Part shown: in pieces, positions 8,359 to 16,776 of the stretch
Numbering within the stretch: the first letter of the stretch is position 1
Layout of the letters: every line of letters begins with the position of its first letter
From: CAXXOK01 sp963674895
Lineage (GTDB): Bacteria > Bacillota > Clostridia > Christensenellales > Aristaeellaceae
DNA length: 64,000 nucleotides
Reading direction: 5' to 3'
NCBI GenBank assembly: GCA_963674895.2
Contig: CAXXCY010000002.1
Coordinates: 434,001 to 498,000 of the forward strand
The notes under the pieces: model-generated
Told to the model about the DNA's origin: nothing
What the model saw: only the letters and a program-made list of their open reading frames with translations
The model's database searches: none
Program-made: the position numbers and the translations under genes

Positions 8359-9507
8359 ATGACGCACGAGATGGTATGTTCCCTATACAGAGGCGGAACC
8401 AGCCGGGCTCTTATCTTTGACGATATTGCACTGCCCAAGGACCAGGCGCAGCGGGACGCGCTGTTTATCCGAGCGATTGGCAGCCCGGACCCTAAGCAGA
8501 TCGACGGTATGGGCGGAGCAACCGTGACGACCAGCAAGGTGGCCGTCATCAAGAAATCCGAATGCGATTCCTTTGATGTCGAGTACACGTTCGCACAGGT
8601 GATTCCTGGAGAATCGGCTGTCGATTATAAGGCAAACTGCGGGAATATCTCCTCCGCAATCGGCCCATATGCGATCGAAAACGGCTATGTCGACGCGCAG
8701 GACGGCACGACGATGGTCAGGATCTGGAACACCAACACGCAAAAACAGATCAACGCCGTCGTGCAGACGCCCGCACGCCGGGTCACCTATGACGGCGCAT
8801 ACGCTATTCCCGGCGTGCTGGGGACCGGCGCGAAAATCGAGCTTAGGTTTCTGCGCCCTGGCGGGTCTGCCACCGGCAAGCTGCTTCCCACTGGCAATGC
8901 GCTCGACGATTTGGAGGACCCGCGTTTTGGACGCGTGCGCGTATCCGTGGTCGACGCGTCCAACTTGTTTGTGTTCGTACATGCGCATGATCTGGGAATC
9001 CAGGGCAGCGAGAGTATCGCGCAGCTGAGCAAAATGCCTGAACTGATCGAAAAGGTTGAGACGATCCGGGGCATCATCGCGCAGCGCCTGGGATTCGTAT
9101 CCGTGGATACAGAGGCCTTTGCAAAAAGCCCGAGCGTACCGAAAATCGCGCTGATCAGCCCGCCGATGCCCTATGATACCACGCAAGGAGAAAGTATCGC
9201 CGCAGATCGGATGGACATACAGGTACGAATGATATCCATGAAAAAGGTCCACCCTTCCTACGCGATGACGGGCGGGTTTTGCCTGGCTGCAGCCTGCGTG
9301 ATAGAAGGCACGGTCGCGTATCAGATCTTGTCTGCTCATGCTCAATCCGCATCCTTCAGGGATGTCAACATCGCGCATCCGGAAGGCATTATGGATATAG
9401 GCGTGAAATACAGCCGGCAGGATGACGGAACGCAAATCGAATATGCCACAGGCTACCGTACCGCCAACAAACTGATGACCGGAACATGCTATGTGAGGGA
9501 TGTTTGA
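8359..9507 (+). CDS. PrpF/GalD-family isomerase (tricarboxylate tautomerase candidate)
   Basis: Start at ATG 8359, 13 bases after the previous stop region with GAGGTGG just upstream; the frame is open further back but the family signature begins immediately after this ATG. The 382-residue product has the PrpF hallmarks YRGGTSRALIF near residue 10, GGATVTTSKVAVI near 52, and YKANCGNISSAIGPYAI with the likely catalytic Cys94 (ANCGN). PrpF proteins have a diaminopimelate-epimerase fold and move double bonds in 2-methylaconitate, aconitate or 4-oxalomesaconate. Next to a GalB-like hydratase and an RraA-family aldolase, a 4-oxalomesaconate keto-enol tautomerase (GalD) is the most coherent reading. 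An aconitate or methylaconitate isomerase remains possible; no AcnD or methylcitrate genes are nearby. Confidence 0.8.
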   Translation: MTHEMVCSLYRGGTSRALIFDDIALPKDQAQRDALFIRAIGSPDPKQIDGMGGATVTTSKVAVIKKSECDSFDVEYTFAQVIPGESAVDYKANCGNISSAIGPYAIENGYVDAQDGTTMVRIWNTNTQKQINAVVQTPARRVTYDGAYAIPGVLGTGAKIELRFLRPGGSATGKLLPTGNALDDLEDPRFGRVRVSVVDASNLFVFVHAHDLGIQGSESIAQLSKMPELIEKVETIRGIIAQRLGFVSVDTEAFAKSPSVPKIALISPPMPYDTTQGESIAADRMDIQVRMISMKKVHPSYAMTGGFCLAAACVIEGTVAYQILSAHAQSASFRDVNIAHPEGIMDIGVKYSRQDDGTQIEYATGYRTANKLMTGTCYVRDV

Positions 9508-10560
9508 ATGGCCAACGCTTTATACGACGTCAGCAGCCTTCGGGCGTTTTGCGAAATGCTGCTGCAAAGGTTTCAAGTCAGCGCCGGGGACGCGCAAATC
9601 ATCACCGATACGCTCATCACCGCGAACCAGCGCGGGATTGCGACACATGGCATTGGAAAAATCGGAGATTATATAGACAGGGTAGTGGCAAACGTAATGC
9701 TGCCCGCAACGGATTTACGGACCGAAAAGGACAACGGCGCGGTGGTAACGCTTGACGCAAACAACGGCTTCGGGCAGGTCGCCGCCTTTCACGCGATGCG
9801 CCTGGCGATCGACAGGGCGGAACAGTATGGCATATCTATGGTGCTGGTCAAAAACTCAAACCACTTCGGCATTGCATCCTACTATTCCTTGATGGCAGCC
9901 CAAAAGAACCTGATCGGCATTACGGCCAGCACTTCCTCGCCCGGTATCGCCCCGTTTGGAGCGCGAGAAAACCTGTTTGGAACCAACCCCATCTCCGTCG
10001 CGGTTCCCGGAAGCGACGTCTTTCCGCTTGTGCTGGATATGTCCTCCTCTGTTGTCGCGCGGGGGAAAATCAGGCAGGCAGTCAAAAACGGCGCCGTTCT
10101 TCCCTCCGGCTGGGCCAGAAACAAGCAGGGATTGCCAACCACAGACCCGCAGGAAGCATTGGCCGGTTCGCTCGAGCCCATCGGAGGCGCAAAAGGCTCC
10201 GGCATCGCGCTGATGGTGGAACTGCTGTGCGGGGTGCTCTCCGGTTCCTCGCTGCCGGGCGATGTGAGGGTCATCAAGGATTTGTCCGCGCCCTGCCGTA
10301 CCAGCCATCACTTCATCGCAATATCCCCGGATTTCTTTACCGACGCGGAGCGTTTTTTGCAGGATGTGGCCAGTTCGGCTGCGCGCGTTCATCACCTGAC
10401 CCCAACGGAAAAAACGATCTTGCTGCCGGGGGAAGCGGAGTACCTTCACGCGCAGGCGCATCAGAGCGAAATCCCGCTCTCGGATGCGGACCTGAAAGTC
10501 CTTTTGGAACTTGGCCTTAAATACGACGTGAAATTGCAGGAGGTAACGAAGAATGATTAA
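9508..10560 (+). CDS. Ldh-family (malate/L-sulfolactate type) NAD(P)-dependent dehydrogenase
   Basis: The ATG follows the previous stop directly. The 350-residue protein belongs to the type-2 malate/lactate dehydrogenase family (Ldh_2), distinct from classical Rossmann dehydrogenases. Family features are RGIATHGI near residue 43 (usually RGxxSHG), VLVKNSNHFGIASYYSLMA near 110, the SSPGIAPFGAREN and GTNPISVAVP segments, and a GGAKGSGIALMVE cofactor region near 235. Members reduce or oxidise 2-oxo/2-hydroxy acids such as malate, lactate, ureidoglycolate or 2,3-diketogulonate. In this operon it could reduce oxaloacetate or pyruvate released by the aldolase, or oxidise the (S)-2-hydroxy form of the substrate, complementing the D-specific enzyme at 3540. 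Its stop overlaps the following start by eight bases. Confidence 0.88.
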   Translation: MANALYDVSSLRAFCEMLLQRFQVSAGDAQIITDTLITANQRGIATHGIGKIGDYIDRVVANVMLPATDLRTEKDNGAVVTLDANNGFGQVAAFHAMRLAIDRAEQYGISMVLVKNSNHFGIASYYSLMAAQKNLIGITASTSSPGIAPFGARENLFGTNPISVAVPGSDVFPLVLDMSSSVVARGKIRQAVKNGAVLPSGWARNKQGLPTTDPQEALAGSLEPIGGAKGSGIALMVELLCGVLSGSSLPGDVRVIKDLSAPCRTSHHFIAISPDFFTDAERFLQDVASSAARVHHLTPTEKTILLPGEAEYLHAQAHQSEIPLSDADLKVLLELGLKYDVKLQEVTKND

Positions 10561-11251
10561 GCCTTATGCGCCGCTTTTGGCACCGGAAATCCTTGAACGG
10601 GCGAAACAGCTGGAAGTAACGCAAATCTGTGACGGTATGACGCAGGCCGGGTTCGCCGGCGGCGGCAGCATGGCGGCCGGTATCCGGGCAGTGCACCCGT
10701 CTATGCGCGTAACCGGAACGGCGGTCACAGTGGAAACATCCAACGGGGATAACCTGCCGATCCATTTGGCTTCATACACGCTTCCCAATGACGGATATGT
10801 GATGGTGATCGACGGGAAGGGCTACGAGAAATGCGCGTATTTCGGCGATTTGATTATTGCCGCGGCGCAGTGCTGCGGGTATATCGGAATGATTATCGAC
10901 GGATACTCACGCGATTATGAAGGCAACCTCGCCCTTGGCTTTCCCGTTTTCAGCAGGGGTATGATGCCCGCGGGGCCGATTAAAAAGGACAGCGGTGTCA
11001 TTAACGGCACGATCCTTTGCGGGGGCATTACCGTAAATGCGGGCGATCTGGTTGTTGGCGACAGCGACGGCGTATGCGTCGTACCGCGCGATCAAATCGA
11101 TCAGGTGTTGACCTATGCTGAAAAGAAACGGGATTATGAAGCGGGGCGCGAGGTGACGATAGCGGCCTACCGGAAAGCAAAGGCCGAGGGAAGCCCGCTG
11201 CCGCAGCTTGCTCCGCAATGGGTTTTGGATATGACCCAGAAAACCGAATAA
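10553..11251 (+). CDS. RraA-family aldolase (GalC/LigK-like HMG/CHA aldolase candidate)
   Basis: The 232-residue product shows the RraA/class II pyruvate aldolase fold: GTAVTVET near residue 55, GD at 98-99 (YFGDLIIAAAQ), and the IDGYSRD segment with Arg120 and Asp121, the pair used for substrate and metal binding in 4-hydroxy-4-methyl-2-oxoglutarate/4-carboxy-4-hydroxy-2-oxoadipate aldolases. The C-terminal CGGITVNAGDLVVGDSDGV segment is also typical. RNase E inhibitor RraA shares the fold but lacks the catalytic context. As last gene of the operon it would split a CHA-like intermediate into pyruvate and oxaloacetate. AGGAGG precedes the ATG, which lies inside the end of the upstream gene. 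Assignment as aldolase rather than a generic RraA protein rests on R120-D121 and the neighbours. Confidence 0.78.
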   Translation: MIKPYAPLLAPEILERAKQLEVTQICDGMTQAGFAGGGSMAAGIRAVHPSMRVTGTAVTVETSNGDNLPIHLASYTLPNDGYVMVIDGKGYEKCAYFGDLIIAAAQCCGYIGMIIDGYSRDYEGNLALGFPVFSRGMMPAGPIKKDSGVINGTILCGGITVNAGDLVVGDSDGVCVVPRDQIDQVLTYAEKKRDYEAGREVTIAAYRKAKAEGSPLPQLAPQWVLDMTQKTE

Positions 11252-11364
11252 ATCCAGCGTCCGCAGACAAAAGGTATGAACGGATAGCGTCAATGCGGGC
11301 AAAGAACGGGGGAAACACCCTTCCAATGATCTGGAGAACCGGATAATGTTTATCTTAGAAGTGC

Positions 11365-11408
11365 AAAGAGAACCCCCTGTAACGCAAACGTTACAGGGGG
11401 TTCTCTTT
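11365..11408 (+). terminator. Bidirectional hairpin terminator, 20-bp perfect stem
   Basis: AAAGAGAACCCCCTGTAACG at 11365-11384 is fully complementary to 11389-11408, with loop CAAA. The stem ends in TTT on the plus strand and is followed by GG, so the U-tract is weak. It sits 114 bases after the aldolase gene. It closely resembles the terminator behind the tRNA-Leu gene at 24916-24948, and a piece of the same tRNA follows it here, so it may be the ancestral tRNA-Leu terminator. Confidence 0.7.
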
Positions 11409-11430
11409 GGTGCGGGAAACAGAACTTGAA
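11401..11430 (-). repeat. Remnant of the tRNA-Leu 3' end (candidate attachment-site copy)
   Basis: Thirty bases here match 24947-24976 with a single difference (A at 11423, G at 24969). The match covers the end of the terminator stem, the encoded CCA, the discriminator, the acceptor 3' strand and part of the T arm of tRNA-Leu, on the minus strand. Similarity ends there, so no tRNA can form. A truncated tRNA 3' end as a direct repeat of an intact tRNA is the classic footprint of integrase-mediated insertion. No integrase gene is visible between the copies. Confidence 0.7.
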
Positions 11431-12205
11431 TTTGTTTCTATACCTAAAACACGTGGAAATGATATATACCTAGTCGTAATATACTTATGCTAAACGATTT
11501 ATATAGATTACATCTTACAGTATAATATAATGAACAGATAAAACATTATCAATGAATACCTTATTCGTGAAACAATTCAAAAACAATAGCCATATCTTAT
11601 ACTCTAAATTGATAACAAAAGCCAATCATGAACCCTAGGTATTGTTTGTCTGTATGCGTCAAACAGAACTACATCTTGTCAGTCCCGAACCTTTGTAGGA
11701 GAATAGTGTCCAGGAAGCGCTCAAGATATCTTGAGAACGCTTGAGATATCTCAAGAAGCCTGCGCATGGTCATGTTGAGTTCTGTGCGTTTTTGGCTGAT
11801 GAAGGAGGCGAAGATGTCATCCGGATTGGGCTGCGCGGGATACTCCACTCCTATGGAATGAACTGCAAATCAGCTAGATAGCTATTCTACCTATGAGATG
11901 AGCATAGTATAGAGATGTTAGGTTTCATTGCCAGCAGTAAAGTTTCTACTATTCCGTATCAGACATACAAAAACACATAAAGCGTCCAGCAAGGATTATG
12001 TGGGGGTACCATATAAAGACGCGAAGGTTATCAAGATAAAACCTGTAGTCGCTTATTCAGGCATAACCTGGTTTTTCAGGCGTGCCGCATCTGTGCACGA
12101 TCAAAAAGCAAATCAGGAGGCTGAGATCAATCGCGATGGTATGCATTGAAACAGTTGATTCTTCTTCTGAGATAATCGTAATGACCGGGCTTTCCGTTGG
12201 CGTTG
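11431..12205. other. AT-rich 775-base stretch without a convincing gene
   Basis: The composition is visibly more AT-rich than the flanking genes, mainly over 11431-11700. No reading frame with a good start and ribosome binding site is present. Two fragments read plausibly as coding: 11741-11881 on the plus strand, a 46-codon tail with no normal start and the stretch FLADEGGEDVIRIGLRGIL, and a 73-codon frame at 11928-12149. I recognise neither; they may be remnants of inactivated genes at the edge of the candidate island. Tandem palindromes at 11720-11755 are listed separately. Confidence 0.5.
11720..11755. repeat. Tandem pair of perfect 16-bp palindromes
   Basis: CTCAAGATATCTTGAG at 11720-11735 and CTTGAGATATCTCAAG at 11740-11755 are each perfect palindromes sharing the core GATATC, separated by AACG. 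They could be a double operator, a recombination or replication site, or a remnant of a mobile element end. No T-tract follows, so a terminator is unlikely. Confidence 0.7.
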
Positions 12206-13576
12206 TCAGGGCGCCTGCAGACGCAGCAGCTCGTACCAATTATCCTCTTGATTGGCCTGCATCGCAAGTGCAACACCCGCTTTGTCCGTTTCGGGACCGA
12301 CGATTCCCACCCGCAGCGTATACGGCCCCTTGCCGGCGTCCAGCTTGGGGATCGCCGCCTTTACGACGGTCGTTTGACCGGGCAGGATATCGACCGGATG
12401 CAGATCCAGGGGCAGCCATGTGACGTTTGCATCCGCGTCCGTCAGCGAGAGCGTGGGCAGCCAGGGAAAATAGAACGGCGCGATGCCGTCGTTGGTCCAG
12501 TACAAGATGACCTGCGTTTGGCCGTCCGCGTCCTCTTCTACATCGCAGCGCTCCACCCGTAGCCGGTAGCCGATTGTGCGGTTGAGCGTGTCCAGCGCTT
12601 CCTGGTAGGGGCCGCCGCGCTGGACGTCGGCAAAGCTGCCGGGGCCGATCCAGCAGGTATGCGACTGTTCAAACAGCGATAGCGTCTGGTCGAGCAGGTC
12701 GCCCAGCAACGCTTCCTGTTTCATTTTGGTGGATAGTTCGCCGCCGATCGGCGCGGCCTGCCACGCGTTCGGCATGGGGAGCAGCGCGTCTTCACCGTCC
12801 GCCGACTCGCTGTAATTCCCGCCGGCGCTGATCCAGCCAAGCCATGTGCCGGTGGAATTGGGCTCACCCGCCGTATCGTTGTACAGTCCCAGGCCGTTCT
12901 CCGCCGCGGCAGCAAAGGGCCTCCGCATCAGCAAAAAGGCGTTGGGAAACGCGTCGAGATAGGGATGCACGTACTGGTCGTAAACGGATTGAAGTGGCAT
13001 TTTTCCGATATCCCCGCTTATATGCCATTCGCCCCAGTGGCCGAGCGAACCGATTTCCACGAATGCGATAAACGAATCGCCGCCGTACCGTTCCCCGATG
13101 GCCGCAATAGCCCTGGCGTGGGCCTCGATCAGCACAGGGTTTGCATAGTTGGGGCTGTAGCCGCGCCCATAGTCCACATGGTAGGCTTTGCCGTCCCCGT
13201 CCGTCGCCTCGTACAGCCAGTCGGGGATATCGCGGTGTTTTTTGGAGGACGGCAGATCCATCACAAACCGCAGAATTAAATGCTTGCCCTGCGCCCGCCA
13301 CAGCTCGAATTGGTTCTCCTTTTCAAACGCCGCAAAGTCGTATTGCCCCTGCTCCGGCTCAAAATCAGCCCAGCGCAGGTTGGCGTAGACAAGTGTAAAG
13401 GGCTGCTCGTGGGCCGGGTTGTCGTCGGCCCACACGGCGCTGCCCATATAGGGGTTGATCAACTCCGCATCGTTTGCCGGGTACGTGAAGGAGACCGAAA
13501 GCGCAAAAGCCCGCGAACAGAGCGCGACCATCACAAGCATGAGCAGCAAACACGATATCCTGCGAAGGCGTTTCAC
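12206..13576 (-). CDS. Secreted DUF4832-type protein, last gene of the Pel-like operon
   Basis: The GTG at 13576 is chosen because GGGGTGA lies just upstream and a signal peptide follows (VKRLRRISCLLLMLVMVALC). The 456-residue product has an N-terminal TIM-barrel-like region (YANLRWADFEPEQGQYDF, LILRFVMDLP, FIAFVEIGSLGHWGEWH, which resembles DUF4874 or glycoside-hydrolase-like barrels) and a C-terminal segment with PIGGELS and YWTNDGIAPFYFPW typical of DUF4832. Proteins with this pair are extracellular and thought to bind or cut carbohydrate, but the function is not established. Asp/Glu residues in EIGSLGHWGEWH could be catalytic. It lies 16 bases after the DUF4956 gene, so it probably acts on, or helps export, the polymer made by the upstream genes. 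Confidence 0.75.
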   Translation of the reverse strand: MKRLRRISCLLLMLVMVALCSRAFALSVSFTYPANDAELINPYMGSAVWADDNPAHEQPFTLVYANLRWADFEPEQGQYDFAAFEKENQFELWRAQGKHLILRFVMDLPSSKKHRDIPDWLYEATDGDGKAYHVDYGRGYSPNYANPVLIEAHARAIAAIGERYGGDSFIAFVEIGSLGHWGEWHISGDIGKMPLQSVYDQYVHPYLDAFPNAFLLMRRPFAAAAENGLGLYNDTAGEPNSTGTWLGWISAGGNYSESADGEDALLPMPNAWQAAPIGGELSTKMKQEALLGDLLDQTLSLFEQSHTCWIGPGSFADVQRGGPYQEALDTLNRTIGYRLRVERCDVEEDADGQTQVILYWTNDGIAPFYFPWLPTLSLTDADANVTWLPLDLHPVDILPGQTTVVKAAIPKLDAGKGPYTLRVGIVGPETDKAGVALAMQANQEDNWYELLRLQAP

Positions 13577-13592
13577 GGCAATCACCCCATGA

Positions 13593-14291
13593 TCAGTCGA
13601 TGTAGTCTCCATCGTATTGCACAATCGTAATATCCCAGACGCGGTCCATCGTGCGGATACGGTCAACGAAGGACAGGTCGTTCCTGCGCACACGCACCTC
13701 CACTGCCATCTCCATATCGTTCCTGCGCATGGTTTTGGATTTGATCTTGTAGGGCCGTGTGCCCAATTCCCTGCGCACCGCTTCGTCCACGTCCCTGCCA
13801 TCGTAGTGGATGAGCAGGATGTACATCTCATCACGTGTGCGCTTGCGCCGGGTGATTACCAGCAGCAGCACCAGCATCACTACAAAGGCCATCGCCGCGA
13901 CGTAAAACATGCCCGCGCCGATGGCGATGCCGCTGGCTACCGCCCAGAACAGGTACAGCAGATCCAGCGGGTCTTTCACCGCTGTGCGGTAGCGCACGAT
14001 CGACAGCGCGCCGACCATGCCCAGCGACAGCACAACATTGGACTGGATGGTCACGATGATGCAGCAGGTGAGCACCGTCATCCCTGCCAGCGACACAGCG
14101 AACGCGCGGCTGTACACCACTCCCATGTAGGATTTGCGGTAGATCCAGAAAATAAGCAGCCCTACCACCAGCGAAAGTGCAATCATGCCCGCCGAGCGCA
14201 GCAGCAGATCCCACGTAATCCCCTGCAGGTATCCGCCCGCCTCCAGCACCGATTTTTTAATGACGTCCTGGAAAGTCAACGCGCCGTCCAT
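13593..14291 (-). CDS. DUF4956 membrane protein
   Basis: Start at 14291, where GGAGGGG sits upstream of the ATG; this overlaps the end of the VTC gene by 16 bases. The 232-residue protein has four predicted membrane segments in residues 28-145, including SLGMVGALSIVRYRTAVKDPLDLLYLFWAVASGIAIG, the most conserved part of DUF4956 proteins, followed by a soluble C-terminal domain of about 80 residues (DEMYILLIHYDGRDVDE). DUF4956 genes commonly sit beside VTC-domain polyphosphate polymerase genes, as here and again at 31013. Its biochemical role is unknown; a membrane partner or channel for the VTC protein is a reasonable inference. Confidence 0.85.
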   Translation of the reverse strand: MDGALTFQDVIKKSVLEAGGYLQGITWDLLLRSAGMIALSLVVGLLIFWIYRKSYMGVVYSRAFAVSLAGMTVLTCCIIVTIQSNVVLSLGMVGALSIVRYRTAVKDPLDLLYLFWAVASGIAIGAGMFYVAAMAFVVMLVLLLVITRRKRTRDEMYILLIHYDGRDVDEAVRRELGTRPYKIKSKTMRRNDMEMAVEVRVRRNDLSFVDRIRTMDRVWDITIVQYDGDYID

Positions 14292-15013
14292 GCCAACCCC
14301 TCCGTTCGGTTCAAATTCTTGTCGCGCACCGCCGCGGTGCAGCAAAGCATATACTTGGATGCCGCCGTCAAAATACTCGATCTGGGCGGCAGCAGCCCGC
14401 GCACCTGGCGCGGCAGAAAATCGGTAAACTTGACCTCCATGATCATCTGGTCGGCGGGCAGTACATCCAGGGTGGGAAGATGGGGGTCAAACAAGTCCAA
14501 TCGCCCAAACCCAGCCCGGACGTGCTTGTCAAACGTGATTCGCACGTCCCCGGATTCCATCACATACGGCTCGCGGTCATAATCCACAATCACCCTTGGG
14601 CGCATCACACGGGAGGTGCACTCGTAGTAAAATCCGCGCAGCAGCAGTTGGCGGCTCCGCTTTAGGAAGTCGTATTCGCCCGCCAGCAGCGCCTCGGTTT
14701 GCATGCGGGAAAGCTGCGCGCTCGTTTTGCGGATGTACTGGCCGTACTTTTGCTTGCGCTCCAGCCTGATCATCGTATCCGAACAGTTGTACACGCGCAG
14801 GCGGTATTTGCTGCGTATCAGCACGCCGTCTTCCTTGTCTTCAAAGGCTGTGTTCCAGTAATCGTCGAAATACAGGCTGCGGATCCAGTATTCGCCGTGC
14901 TGGTCAACGTTGCTGTCGCGTTTCATCACGCCCGCCATACGCGTGCGCAGAAGCGCCCAATCGGGCATATTAATCAGGTATTTCAGCTCGTGCCGGTATC
15001 GCGATTCGTTCAT
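14276..15013 (-). CDS. VTC-domain polyphosphate polymerase-like protein
   Basis: The 245-residue protein has the triphosphate-tunnel pattern of VTC domains: RHELKYLI (ExK, residues 7-14), IRSLYFDD, KYRLRVY with RxR near 70, IRLERKQK (ExK) near 83, RPRVIVDYDREPY, DVRITFD and MEVKF with a late Lys (SKYML). These strands line a tunnel of basic and acidic residues that in yeast Vtc4 polymerises phosphate from ATP. The bacterial homologues next to DUF4956 and CotH genes are mostly uncharacterised, so polyphosphate synthesis or another phosphoryl transfer is inferred. It overlaps the CotH gene upstream by four bases (ATGA) and DUF4956 downstream. Confidence 0.88.
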   Translation of the reverse strand: MNESRYRHELKYLINMPDWALLRTRMAGVMKRDSNVDQHGEYWIRSLYFDDYWNTAFEDKEDGVLIRSKYRLRVYNCSDTMIRLERKQKYGQYIRKTSAQLSRMQTEALLAGEYDFLKRSRQLLLRGFYYECTSRVMRPRVIVDYDREPYVMESGDVRITFDKHVRAGFGRLDLFDPHLPTLDVLPADQMIMEVKFTDFLPRQVRGLLPPRSSILTAASKYMLCCTAAVRDKNLNRTEGLAWTAR

Positions 15014-16776
15014 TCGAGGTTGAGCACCTCCCCGGTATCCGAAACGGTAAAGCGGCGCATGCCCTGATGCCTGGTCTCGCCCGTGATGAACCAGTCGAAC
15101 GCCGACTGCGTATATCCGCTTTCGTTTTGGGCAGTCACGCGCCAGCAGTAGTCGCCCGCCGGCAGCATGGGAACCGTGACGTTGATTTGCAATTGCGGCC
15201 CGGCTTCAAACACGACGGTTTCCGGCGCAAAGGACCAGTCCGTAGCGATCTGCACCGTGTAGGAAACCAGTTCCGCGTCAAAGCTGTAGGCCTCTCCCCA
15301 GTAGAGGAACAGAGCATCTTCTTCACGCTCAAGGTTGCCCAGGAAGAACGGCATCGGCCTTTTGAGCGAATCGAGGAATTTCTGGTAGGCGATATCCACG
15401 TCGTAGGGCATGTGCTCGTACAGTAAGTCCTGCTGGGCGATGGTGGCGTCCAGGTTGATGATATCGGGCATGCGCCGGGTGAACGTATCCGTTACCGTGC
15501 GGTACTTGGCGATCTCCGCGGCGATGACCTCGGAGGTGATGATCCCGCGCAGCATTTCCATCTTGTCCAAAAGCGCCTTTCGGTAGGCGTCCACGCGGAG
15601 CATGCGGTTGAACAGCTGCACGCCCCAGTAGTTGGATACTCCGGCCTGCCATACGCCGCCGTCGTCTTCGGTGCGGAAAAGCTTTTGCTCGTAGGCATTC
15701 AGGCAGCCGTCGCCGTCCCAGCAAAGGAAGTACCAGGTCCGGCTGTTGACCGGGCTGTACAGCAGGTAGTTCTGCGAGTTGGTGTCGATATTGCCCATAA
15801 GGATATTATACGCCAGAAAGCTGGTTACGTTTTCCAGGTTAAAATAGGCTTCCACGGTATCTTCGATCGGCGTCGTAAAGTTGTTCACCGCGTCCAGCAT
15901 CTCAATCAGCTTTGCGTGGTCTTCCGTGGTTTTGGGTTCCAGCACCTGCGAAAATGCTTCCAGGTCGTACAGCGGGTCCGTGGCGAGGCGGATCTGGTCC
16001 TCATAACGGTAAAACTCGCACATGTTCGCCTTATACAGGTTGCCGTCGCGGCTGAGGCCATGGTTGCGCAGATAGCGCCCGTTGGGCAGCTCGACCAGCG
16101 TATAAAGCCCATAGTCCGTAAAGGCCGTTTCTCCGGCGGTTTCGTCCCGGATGAACACCTGCGCAAACTGCGTGCGCAGGCTGGTCATATTCGGTACACG
16201 CTGCAGCAGCGTGAAAAACAGCATGTTGCGCAGCCGGGTGCGGTCGAACGGATGCTTGTTCAGGGCAAACGCACGCTGGCCTTTCCACAGGCCGGCGTTG
16301 CTGAACAGGTCGATGCGGTAGGATTTCTGCGGTGCGATGGTTGAGGTGCGGCCGCGCACGTTCATCGTGGCGTTGGTTGTGATCGCGCCAAAGCCGAGCT
16401 CCCCAGGCAGCGGGCCGAATTCATCGCCGATCTGGAACACGATCCCGGTTTTAATCTTTTTCACATCCACCATACCCTGCAAATTCAGGTAGGCGTTTAC
16501 CTCCGACAGCGTATGGTTCGTACCGTCGGACGCGGTTCCGCCCATGATCGTGATATAGAAATACTGGAGGGACTTCGGATCCTGGTCTTTGTACAGTGCG
16601 GGGTCGTCGACAAGGGGCAGGTCGCCGATCTCCGGCACGGGAACCTTGTCCACGGTACGGGCCGCGGTCAAATCTGTGTCCGGCTTAACGGCCGTTTCCA
16701 TCTGCTCGACGCAGCCGGTCAGCAATATCATCAAAGCCAGGATCCCGAGGATACACAGTACGCGTTTTAAATTCAT
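15010..16776 (-). CDS. CotH-family protein kinase, lipoprotein
   Basis: The 588-residue product begins with a lipoprotein signal (MNLKRVLCILGILALM, lipobox LTGC), so it should be anchored outside the membrane. Residues about 80-500 form a CotH kinase domain: RGRTS and PQKSYRIDLF, LRNMLFFTLLQR, GLYTLVELPNGRYLRNHGL, KANMCEFYRYED, then GNIDTNSQNYLLY and WYFLCWDGDG, the pair that corresponds to the catalytic and metal-binding region. A C-terminal fibronectin-like stretch follows. CotH of Bacillus phosphorylates spore coat proteins; homologues linked to VTC and DUF4956 are not characterised. The start overlaps the PelG gene end by four bases. A secreted phosphoryl-transfer enzyme tied to the exopolysaccharide is inferred. 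Confidence 0.88.
   Translation of the reverse strand: MNLKRVLCILGILALMILLTGCVEQMETAVKPDTDLTAARTVDKVPVPEIGDLPLVDDPALYKDQDPKSLQYFYITIMGGTASDGTNHTLSEVNAYLNLQGMVDVKKIKTGIVFQIGDEFGPLPGELGFGAITTNATMNVRGRTSTIAPQKSYRIDLFSNAGLWKGQRAFALNKHPFDRTRLRNMLFFTLLQRVPNMTSLRTQFAQVFIRDETAGETAFTDYGLYTLVELPNGRYLRNHGLSRDGNLYKANMCEFYRYEDQIRLATDPLYDLEAFSQVLEPKTTEDHAKLIEMLDAVNNFTTPIEDTVEAYFNLENVTSFLAYNILMGNIDTNSQNYLLYSPVNSRTWYFLCWDGDGCLNAYEQKLFRTEDDGGVWQAGVSNYWGVQLFNRMLRVDAYRKALLDKMEMLRGIITSEVIAAEIAKYRTVTDTFTRRMPDIINLDATIAQQDLLYEHMPYDVDIAYQKFLDSLKRPMPFFLGNLEREEDALFLYWGEAYSFDAELVSYTVQIATDWSFAPETVVFEAGPQLQINVTVPMLPAGDYCWRVTAQNESGYTQSAFDWFITGETRHQGMRRFTVSDTGEVLNLE

Noticed and set aside
10553..11251. RNase E inhibitor RraA as the function of the last operon gene
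   Set aside because: The catalytic Arg-Asp pair of the aldolase subgroup is present and the neighbours are catabolic enzymes; no RNase E context is seen.
13577..13834. Upstream extension of the DUF4832 gene to 13834
   Set aside because: The extra 86 residues are Trp/Cys/Arg-rich nonsense overlapping the DUF4956 gene; the GTG at 13576 has a ribosome binding site and a signal peptide right after it.
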